Origin: Bacillota bacterium
Lineage (GTDB): Bacteria > Bacillota > Clostridia > Christensenellales > SZUA-584
NCBI GenBank assembly: GCA_023415915.1
Contig: JAEZIZ010000052.1
Coordinates: 1-16,237 of the forward strand
Reading direction: 5' to 3'
DNA length: 16,237 nt
Both the position numbers and the translations under genes were made by a program. Shown one piece after another: positions 1 to 5,086 of this stretch (within the stretch, counting starts at the first letter, position 1; every line of letters starts with the position of its first letter). The notes under the pieces are model-generated. The model was not told the origin of the DNA. It did no database searches and saw only the letters and a list, made by a program, of their open reading frames with translations.

Positions 1-77
1 TGGAGAGATGGATTACCCCCATTATCCTCATATTTGAATCGAGCTTTATATCTACTTCTTTCGGTTTTTCAAATGAA

Positions 78-111
78 AAACCCCGTTTTTCGTTTATTGA
101 AAACAGGGTTT
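78..111 (-). terminator. Hairpin, probable terminator read on the minus strand
   Basis: Arms 78-89 and 100-111 are complementary over 12 bp with one non-Watson-Crick position (84/105). That position is a C-A mismatch in plus-strand RNA but a G-U wobble in minus-strand RNA. The minus-strand product is followed by TTTTCATTTG, so it makes the better terminator in that direction. It could end transcripts reading leftward from the tRNA region. Confidence 0.4.
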
Positions 112-123
112 ATCGACAGTCTG

Positions 124-154
124 AAGCCATACACAAGGTATGGCTTTTCGTTTT
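124..154 (+). terminator. Rho-independent terminator (plus strand)
   Basis: Perfect 9-bp stem AAGCCATAC (124-132) / GTATGGCTT (138-146) with a 5-nt loop, followed on the plus strand by TTCGTTTT. The T-rich tail points to plus-strand use, so a gene ending left of the window probably terminates here. The hairpin abuts the duplicated tRNA 3' end at 154. Confidence 0.5.
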
Positions 155-171
155 GGTACCTCCTAGGGGAA
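154..171 (-). repeat. 18-bp direct repeat of the tRNA-Glu 3' end (relic or att-like)
   Basis: TGGTACCTCCTAGGGGAA at 154-171 is identical to 341-358, which encodes the CCA end, the 3' acceptor strand and part of the T-stem of tRNA-Glu. Outside these 18 bp the two copies diverge quickly, and no anticodon or D-arm lies next to the left copy. Either it is the leftover 3' end of a second tRNA-Glu gene, or it is the short tRNA-end duplication left when an element integrates in a tRNA gene. The intervening 169 bp are too short for a whole element. Confidence 0.7.
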
Positions 172-249
172 ATTCACCGACTATGTTTATACGTAGCCGC
201 GCCGTTTCTTTAATGCGGTTGTGCTAATACCATCAAGCCGGGTCGGGAT

Positions 250-270
250 AAACGTGCCACTGGCACGTTT
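250..270. terminator. Perfect 10-bp stem-loop, terminator-like
   Basis: AAACGTGCCA (250-259) and TGGCACGTTT (261-270) are perfect complements around a single base. The plus side is followed by ATTTTCCC. In RNA the two innermost pairs would open to give a workable loop. It lies downstream of the minus-strand tRNA and in the path of any plus transcript from the left, so direction is uncertain. Confidence 0.35.
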
Positions 271-301
271 ATTTTCCCTCCCTTCGATTCCCCATGAAAT
301 T

Positions 302-345
302 TACCAACAATAAATGCCACCTTAAGGTGGCATTTATTGTTGGTA
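302..345. repeat. 44-bp perfect palindrome overlapping the tRNA CCA end
   Basis: Every base from 302 to 323 pairs with its partner from 345 down to 324 (pair sum 647), giving 22 bp per arm and an AT-rich centre. The right arm includes the discriminator and CCA of the minus-strand tRNA-Glu. Beyond the core, TTCGATTCCCC (283-293) is the inverse of GGGGAATCGAA (353-363), so the inverted repeat effectively spans 283-363 with about 8 unpaired bases per side. As RNA it would be a strong hairpin directly after the tRNA and may serve as its terminator. Confidence 0.8.
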
Positions 346-415
346 CCTCCTAGGGGAATCGAACCCCTGTTACCGCCGTGAGAGGGCGGTGTCTTGACCG
401 CTTGACCAAGGAGGC
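341..415 (-). tRNA. tRNA-Glu (anticodon CUC)
   Basis: Read on the minus strand, the acceptor stem GCCTCCT (415-409) pairs with AGGAGGT (351-345; first pair G-T). The D-arm is GTC...GAC. The anticodon stem CCGCC/GGCGG encloses the loop CTCTCAC, anticodon CTC. The T-arm AGGGG/CCCCT carries TTCGATT. The discriminator is A and CCA is encoded. The D-arm and anticodon-arm sequence is typical of bacterial tRNA-Glu. The 3' end lies inside a 44-bp palindrome and is duplicated at 154-171. Confidence 0.95.
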
Positions 416-515
416 GCTTTGAGGAGTTTATTTTAACAGAAATATTTCAATATATCAACCCCCAAATATGAGAATTACATACGATTAATAAATCAAAATA
501 TGGTAAAAAACGCCA

Positions 516-552
516 TTGACATTCAGCATTTTATGTTATATATTTATAACAT
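516..552 (+). promoter_or_regulatory. Promoter of the DUF3796/XRE pair with an operator-like palindrome
   Basis: A consensus -35 TTGACA (516-521), a 17-bp spacer and TATATT (539-544, one mismatch to TATAAT) form a strong vegetative promoter. Over the -10 box lies a perfect inverted repeat, ATGTTATA (533-540) N4 TATAACAT (545-552). Inverted repeats of this size over a core promoter are typical operators of small XRE repressors, and one is encoded second in this unit, so autorepression is a reasonable inference. Confidence 0.65.
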
Positions 553-588
553 ATTGTGGTGTATTTCTAACATCGAAAGGGTGGTAAT

Positions 589-927
589 ATGAATAATAAA
601 CTTGGCTTTCTGAGTATTCTCGGTTTATTGGGAATACTCGGTATCGTAACCGATAACAGATACTTTCTTTGCTTCTTTGCGTTCCTTGTATTCTTTCGCT
701 ACTTCTTTGTGATACCTGACGAATTGTTTATGCAGAACGTGCGGCGCGCTGCAACGCCCGCGTTTTTTACCTGCATTGCAGCTCAGGCGGTAACATTATT
801 GGTCACCGCGTTCACCAAAAGCAATGAGCAGCTGATAACCGGTTTTGCGTTGAGTTTTTCAGTTTCAATGACGCTGTTTATTATACTTTTGGTCATTGCT
901 GAATTCAAGGAGCAGAGAAATCGCTGA
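589..927 (+). CDS. DUF3796-family small integral membrane protein
   Basis: A 112-residue hydrophobic protein. The Gly/Leu-rich N-terminus (LGFLSILGLLGILGIVTDN), the FFRYFFVIPDELF stretch and two further hydrophobic segments (about residues 56-75 and 83-104) match the DUF3796 family as I know it. It probably has four membrane segments and no catalytic motif that I can see. Its function is unknown. A GGG-rich ribosome site lies just before the ATG. The next gene, a 67-residue XRE regulator, follows the stop codon by one base, which is the usual partnership for this family: membrane protein plus Cro/C1-type regulator in one transcript. The promoter at 516-552 carries a palindrome that the regulator may bind. 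Confidence 0.8.
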   Translation: MNNKLGFLSILGLLGILGIVTDNRYFLCFFAFLVFFRYFFVIPDELFMQNVRRAATPAFFTCIAAQAVTLLVTAFTKSNEQLITGFALSFSVSMTLFIILLVIAEFKEQRNR

Positions 928-928
928 T

Positions 929-1132
929 ATGGCTATAATAACAAAAATAAAAGAATACAGGGCAAGGTATGGCATGACGCAGGAAGAGCTCGCCCGCAAG
1001 GTAGGGGTCAGGCGCGAAACGATAGTACATCTTGAAAACGGCAGATACAACCCCTCATTAAAGCTCGCTTCAGACATAGCGAAAGCGCTTCACTCCACCA
1101 TCGACGATATATTTACGGTTACGGACGACTGA
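929..1132 (+). CDS. Small XRE/Cro-C1-type transcriptional regulator
   Basis: A 67-residue protein that is almost entirely one helix-turn-helix domain. IKEYRARYGMTQEELARKVGVRRETIVHLENGRYNP shows the XRE recognition pattern (MTQEELA, V-R-R-E-T-I, E-N-G-R-Y-N-P-S), and the end DIAKALHSTIDDIF is typical of the compact stand-alone regulators found beside DUF3796 and other membrane genes in Firmicutes. The ATG at 929 was chosen because it falls one base after the upstream stop and begins the conserved domain; an AAGGAG lies within the upstream coding end at 907-912, rather far at 16 nt. A TTG at 896 would add 11 residues without family support. It likely represses its own promoter through the palindrome at 533-552. 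Confidence 0.9.
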   Translation: MAIITKIKEYRARYGMTQEELARKVGVRRETIVHLENGRYNPSLKLASDIAKALHSTIDDIFTVTDD

Positions 1133-1157
1133 CAGACACGATCCTTCATATAAAAGT

Positions 1158-1185
1158 GGGCCGGCATGGTTTTCCACCCCGGCCC
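1158..1185. terminator. Hairpin between convergent genes
   Basis: GGGCCGG (1158-1164) pairs with CCGGCCC (1179-1185), with an inner TGG-TTTT-CCA stem. It lies between the ends of the XRE gene (+) and the DUF4173 gene (-). The minus-strand product is followed by ACTTTTATA, a weak U tract, so it mainly serves the DUF4173 transcript and perhaps both. Confidence 0.4.
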
Positions 1186-1201
1186 TGCAAAGGAGAAAGG
1201 T

Positions 1202-2722
1202 TCAAGAAAGATTCCGCAGCTTATCAAGCGCCCTTTGGTCCGCGATGTTCGTTGACTGCCAGCCAAGGCTTTGAACATCCGCATACTGATAGTATTTTTC
1301 CTGCATTGCCGCCTTTGCTTCGTCGTCATACACTTCGGGATGCGCCTTTATAAAATCGCACGTTTCCGATATCGCGTCGCCCGAAAGCGTAAACAGATAC
1401 GCGGCGTCTATTTTACCCGTGCTCTCATACCACCGGATGTTCCTGCGCGCAACGTACAGCTCAGGGTTTACCGCAACAAGCACGCAGAAGTAAAGCAGCG
1501 CTGCAACGGCGAAGCATTTAATTACTTTTATGCTGTCGATGTATATGCGGGCCAGCATTATCACGTTCAGTATCACGAGCAGCAGCATGAACGAGTGGGA
1601 TACAAACCGGGAGACGGTATATCCGTATGATAGTTCGTAATACTCTAGGCGCATATGCGAAGACGCCATTATCACGAAATTAAACGCTATCAGTATCGTA
1701 TACAGTACTTTCAGGCTCGTTTGCGTTTTCCCGTCCTTCTGTTTTGTAAACCTTAGCGCCAGCGCGATTATAAGGAAGTTAAGGCATGTTACAAACAGCA
1801 ACTCTCTAAAGCCGCTCACCGCGTATGCCGAGCTTGTCAGCCCGAGCTGTTTGGCCATAGTCTCGCTCGTTTCGAAGAAGTAGCCGAATTGCACCGCCCC
1901 GAACAGTATATACACTGCGCTTACCATGGAGAGTGCCACCAGCATTGTCACGCACTGCACCGGCCGCTTGCCTGCGATATCAAAAGCCTGCCTTTTGCCC
2001 GTATACTCGGCCCTTCCGGCCGTAGAAATCGGCGCAACAGCCGCAGACGCGGCGAGAAGGAACATGAATATATAGAGGAACGCGTCGCTTAAATCTAGCT
2101 GCGCAAACAGCAGTCTCACATAAGCCGCTATCTGCCTGTCCGCGATTTGCAGCAGCGGTACTATGATTATCAGCAGCACGGCTCCTATGAGTATGCCGGC
2201 TATCACCCCTCTCTTATTTTCCGATTGTCTCTTGAATATGCCGTTTATGGAGCCCGCAACAAACTGCCCCAGCCCCAGCAGCATACGGTTGATGCCTGCA
2301 AATATTATGTCAATGGAAAACAGCGGTTCGTACCAGCGGTAAACAGCGTTGTCCGAAAGCACGATATACTGCACGAACATCACAAACAGTATCACAAGCA
2401 CGCTTAAGTAGTTTAAAAACGTACTGCCCACAAACGCGTATGCCGCAAGGAATATAACGGGCAATGAAAAGAGCGTTACGAGTACCTCCTGCCGAAACGT
2501 CTTTTTCATAAACTGCGCTCTGTTTATAAGCGCGAAGCCGTAAAGCAGCAGTACGAACAGCAGCAGATTGACGCCGAGACTCTGGTTGGTAAAAAGATAT
2601 GAAAACAGCACGCCGAATGCCGCAGCGCTAAGCAGCAGTTTAGCCGGGGTGTTTGCCTTCTCCCTTGTTTCGTCCTGCCGCGGTAATACTGAAAATTCTT
2701 CTGAATCGCCTAATTCATACAT
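1202..2722 (-). CDS. DUF4173-family polytopic membrane protein
   Basis: A 506-residue protein with a short acidic N-terminus followed by about eleven or twelve hydrophobic segments (for example near residues 28-45, 50-66, 80-98, 104-122, 172-192, 213-232, 256-275, 306-324, 338-354, 375-392, 402-418). The soluble C-terminal tail has the pattern NPELYVARRNIRWYESTGKID followed by AAYLFTLSGDA, which I associate with DUF4173 (NxE-x-xVARRNI then DAxYL). Function unknown; no catalytic motif seen. The start at 2722 is set by GGAGG nine bases upstream. An in-frame ATG at 2836 would add 38 Lys/Arg-rich residues, but that stretch is the out-of-frame image of a separate small gene (2715-2858). The ATG at 2722 overlaps that gene's TGA, so translation is probably coupled. 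Confidence 0.8.
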   Translation of the reverse strand: MYELGDSEEFSVLPRQDETREKANTPAKLLLSAAAFGVLFSYLFTNQSLGVNLLLFVLLLYGFALINRAQFMKKTFRQEVLVTLFSLPVIFLAAYAFVGSTFLNYLSVLVILFVMFVQYIVLSDNAVYRWYEPLFSIDIIFAGINRMLLGLGQFVAGSINGIFKRQSENKRGVIAGILIGAVLLIIIVPLLQIADRQIAAYVRLLFAQLDLSDAFLYIFMFLLAASAAVAPISTAGRAEYTGKRQAFDIAGKRPVQCVTMLVALSMVSAVYILFGAVQFGYFFETSETMAKQLGLTSSAYAVSGFRELLFVTCLNFLIIALALRFTKQKDGKTQTSLKVLYTILIAFNFVIMASSHMRLEYYELSYGYTVSRFVSHSFMLLLVILNVIMLARIYIDSIKVIKCFAVAALLYFCVLVAVNPELYVARRNIRWYESTGKIDAAYLFTLSGDAISETCDFIKAHPEVYDDEAKAAMQEKYYQYADVQSLGWQSTNIADQRALDKLRNLS

Positions 2723-2858
2723 GTTTCCCGCCCTCCGTGCATTCCGGTTCTTTCTTGTCTTGCGCCGCATCGCTTTTCTTTTCTTTTTTGTGTTTCTTGG
2801 TTTTATCGTCAGAGCTTTTATTTGCGAAGTATTCATACAGGTAACTCGTATCGGTCAT
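2715..2858 (-). CDS. Small hydrophilic protein (47 aa) coupled to the DUF4173 gene
   Basis: The ATG at 2858 lies 8 bases after a strong GGGAGG (2867-2872) and opens a 47-codon frame ending at TGA 2717-2715, which overlaps the DUF4173 start (ATGTATGA arrangement). The product starts MTDTSYLYEYFANKSSDD, continues with a Lys-rich charged middle (KKHKKEKK, about residues 21-28) and ends KEPECTEGGKHV; it has one cysteine and no membrane segment. I do not recognise it. A good promoter (2885-2913) and ribosome site immediately upstream make it the first gene of the unit. It may be a partner of, or a translational leader for, the membrane protein. In-frame ATGs at 2864 and 2858 both exist; 2858 has the better spacing. 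Confidence 0.65.
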   Translation of the reverse strand: MTDTSYLYEYFANKSSDDKTKKHKKEKKSDAAQDKKEPECTEGGKHV

Positions 2859-2884
2859 ATGCATTGCCTCCCTGGTTTTTTAAA

Positions 2885-2913
2885 ATCATAAGACATAATT
2901 TATGGTTTGTCAA
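2885..2913 (-). promoter_or_regulatory. Promoter of the small-ORF/DUF4173 unit
   Basis: On the minus strand TTGACA (2913-2908), a 17-bp spacer and TATGAT (2890-2885, one mismatch to consensus). It lies about 30-50 bp upstream of the 47-codon gene, which supports that gene being the first of the transcript. Confidence 0.7.
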
Positions 2914-3005
2914 TTATTATTATCTGTTTATCAATAATTTATTCATGTTCTTCATGTTTGTTGCTTGACAGCGGTAATACATAACGCATCTTCACCCCAT
3001 ACGCA

Positions 3006-3034
3006 AAAAGAGCCCGTATTCAACGGACTCTTTT
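3006..3034 (-). terminator. Terminator of the hydrogenase operon
   Basis: Arms 3006-3016 and 3024-3034 pair over 11 bp (one G-U wobble in minus-strand RNA) around a 7-nt loop. The minus-strand stem ends in a run of U. It lies 20 bp beyond the hydA stop codon, as expected for the end of the hydC-hydB-hydA transcript. Confidence 0.75.
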
Positions 3035-3053
3035 CGACAATATTGACATGCAA

Positions 3054-5081
3054 TCATGTTTTGCGTTTGGGTTTCTGCGTGTAATCGCTCATTACTTCCT
3101 TGAGTATCTCCACGGTCTCCTTTGAATCGTTGAGCTCCTGCTTAAGCCTGTTTATTTCCGCTTCCAGCGCCATCACTCTTACTGACTCCATATCCTCGCG
3201 CACACGGCTCGCGGCTTTCGCGCCGGGCTCCTTCTTTTTTCTTTCCGCTTTACTCTTCGTATGTTCCGACATGGGTTCCACCTCGCTCTTCACATAATCA
3301 TAGTCCAGCAATTCGTTGAACCTGCCGCGCTTTGTGTAGCGCGTATGCAGAAGTTCGTGGGATATATGGCTTCCCGGAAATTCCAGGTATTCCGCATAAA
3401 GATGCTTTACAGATGGGTTCTCGTGCGATTTGCGTATCACCTTTGCCTCGTCTTCGTCGTATATGCCGCGTAGTCGCTTTATACGCACATCCGGGTCTTT
3501 GGACCTCGGCTGCCCGCCGCCCATTATGCATCCGTTCGGGCATCCCATTACCTCTATGAAATGATACGGCGATTCGCCTTTTTTGACCTGCTCCATCAAT
3601 ATTTTCGCTCCGGCCAGCCCGCTCGTTACCGCAACCTTTACGACAACGCCGTCCAAAAACTTATAATCGGGCAACGGGTTCTCGATAGTTATGTCCGCCG
3701 TCTTTATCTGCTCGAGCCCTACGATGGGCGTTACATGCAGCCCTTCAAACGGCAGCTCGCGGCCTGTCACTAGCTCGTATACGGTGCGCAGCGCGGCTTC
3801 CATCACGCCGCCCGTAACACCGAATATATCGGCGGCGCCCGTAGACATGCCGAGCGGGTTGTCAAAGCTGCTTTCCGGCAGCAGCTCAAAATCTATGCCC
3901 GCCTCTCTTATCATCTGCCCGAGCTCCCTCGTTGTCAACACCGCGTCCACGTTGGGATAGCCGCCGTTTTTCATCTCGCGCCTGTTAATCTCGAATTTTT
4001 TGGCGGTGCACGGCATCACGGACACAACGAACATATCCTTAGGATCGACGCTTATTTGTTCGGCGTAGAACGACTTTGCGAGCGCTCCCAGCATCGTGTG
4101 CGGAGATTTGCATGTCGACAGGTGATCCAGCTCTCCGGGGTACGCATGTTCAACATATTTTATCCAGCCCGGGCTGCACGACGTTATCATAGGAAGCATG
4201 GCTTCCCCGCCCGTAAGCACCTTTGTCAGCCTTGTGAGCAGCTCCGTGCCTTCTTCCATTATAGTCAGGTCGGCGGTGAAATCCGTGTCGAATATATCGT
4301 CGAACCCTAAAGTCCTAAGCGCCTGTGCAAGCTTGCCCGTCACCCTTGCTCCCGGCTCGAGCCCGAATTCCTCGCCTATTGCGACTCTTATCGCAGGAGC
4401 CACCTGAACTACGCACCTTTTGCCGGGGTCGCTTAAAGCATCCCATACGCTCTTTGTTGCGTCCGTTTCCTTAAGCGCTCCTACGGGACATACTACTATG
4501 CACTGCCCACAGAACGCGCAGTTTACGCTGCCCAGCGGCAAATCCATCGCGGGGCCAATTATGGTGTCAAAGCCTCTGTGCTGCGCGTTCAATATGCCTA
4601 CGCCCTGTACGTCGTTGCATGCTGTGACGCAGCGGCGGCAGAGCACGCACTTTGACATGTTCCTCGTTATGGATACCGACGATTCTATGTTATACTCGGA
4701 ATGCTCTCCTTCAAACCTCGTTGCGTCCACGCCCAGCGTTTTGCCGAGTTCCTGCAGCTCGCACGACTGGTTGCGTGTACAGCTCAGGCAATCCTTATCG
4801 TGGTCGGACAGCAGCAGCTCGTATAATACTCTGCGCGCCTTACGTACCTTCTCGGTATTCGTATTCACCACCATACCCTCGAATACCTTGGTGATACACG
4901 ACGCCTGCAGGGTTTTGGCGCCTTCGACTTCCACGACGCATATTCTGCATGAGCCGAACTGGTGGATTCTGCTGAGCGTGCACAGCCCGGGTATGTTTAT
5001 ACCTATCGTTTTCGCCGCTTCCATAATGGTATAATCGTCCGGTACGGTAACGTTGTTCCCGTTTATCGTTATATTAACCAT
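3054..5081 (-). CDS. hydA: [FeFe]-hydrogenase catalytic subunit with C-terminal coiled-coil extension
   Basis: Reversibly converts 2H+ + 2e- to H2 at an H-cluster; cytoplasmic subunit of a multimeric NAD(P)-linked hydrogenase. Of 675 residues: N-terminal [2Fe-2S] domain (C34, C45, C48, C62); His-Cys [4Fe-4S] site (H94, C98, C101, C107); two [4Fe-4S] motifs (C145/148/151/155 and C188/191/194/198); H-cluster domain with TSCSPGW (C302), MPCTAKK (C358) and EVMGCPNGCIMGGGQP (C514, C518); then the small-subunit-like end HELLHTRYTKRG (575-586). Residues after about 590 are extra: a Lys/Arg-rich linker and a predicted coiled coil (about 632-663). L1 has Ser where many monomeric enzymes have a second Cys. 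AGGAGG precedes the ATG; hydB ends 5 bp upstream, so the genes are co-transcribed. Maturation genes hydEFG are not in the window. Confidence 0.95.
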   Translation of the reverse strand: MVNITINGNNVTVPDDYTIMEAAKTIGINIPGLCTLSRIHQFGSCRICVVEVEGAKTLQASCITKVFEGMVVNTNTEKVRKARRVLYELLLSDHDKDCLSCTRNQSCELQELGKTLGVDATRFEGEHSEYNIESSVSITRNMSKCVLCRRCVTACNDVQGVGILNAQHRGFDTIIGPAMDLPLGSVNCAFCGQCIVVCPVGALKETDATKSVWDALSDPGKRCVVQVAPAIRVAIGEEFGLEPGARVTGKLAQALRTLGFDDIFDTDFTADLTIMEEGTELLTRLTKVLTGGEAMLPMITSCSPGWIKYVEHAYPGELDHLSTCKSPHTMLGALAKSFYAEQISVDPKDMFVVSVMPCTAKKFEINRREMKNGGYPNVDAVLTTRELGQMIREAGIDFELLPESSFDNPLGMSTGAADIFGVTGGVMEAALRTVYELVTGRELPFEGLHVTPIVGLEQIKTADITIENPLPDYKFLDGVVVKVAVTSGLAGAKILMEQVKKGESPYHFIEVMGCPNGCIMGGGQPRSKDPDVRIKRLRGIYDEDEAKVIRKSHENPSVKHLYAEYLEFPGSHISHELLHTRYTKRGRFNELLDYDYVKSEVEPMSEHTKSKAERKKKEPGAKAASRVREDMESVRVMALEAEINRLKQELNDSKETVEILKEVMSDYTQKPKRKT

Positions 5082-5086
5082 TAAAG

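Larger units (their letters stand above)
1..340. other. Intergenic region with hairpins and tRNA-related relics; no supported gene
   Basis: No coding region is convincing here. A plus-strand frame from the window edge (codons from base 2) stops with TGA at 35-37 and could be the last 11 codons of a gene to the left, but it is too short to recognise. A second frame open from base 1 to 213 runs through two hairpins and a copy of a tRNA 3' end, so I treat it as chance. The stretch holds four stem-loops (78-111, 124-146, 250-270, 302-345), an 18-bp duplicate of the tRNA-Glu 3' end (154-171), and an 11-bp inverted copy of its T-arm (283-293). Confidence 0.6.

Noticed and set aside
1..213. Plus-strand frame open from the window edge for 70 codons
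   Set aside because: It runs straight through two hairpins and the duplicated tRNA 3' end, with no recognisable domain, so it is more likely chance read-through of structured non-coding DNA.
2723..2836. N-terminal extension of the DUF4173 protein from an ATG at 2836
   Set aside because: No ribosome site at the right distance, and the residues are a Lys/Arg-rich shifted reading of the 47-codon gene. The ATG at 2722 has GGAGG and begins the expected N-terminus.
3054..3330. Transposase fragment fused to HydA
   Set aside because: The tail (LEAEINRLKQEL then EILKEVM) is faintly like the coiled coil of IS3-type OrfA proteins, but there is no helix-turn-helix, inverted repeat or target duplication; a plain coiled-coil extension is simpler.
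4420..5034. Plus-strand frame of 204 codons opposite hydA
   Set aside because: Antisense shadow of the ferredoxin-like region; the Cys/Ser/Thr-rich composition mirrors the real gene and no family pattern is present.
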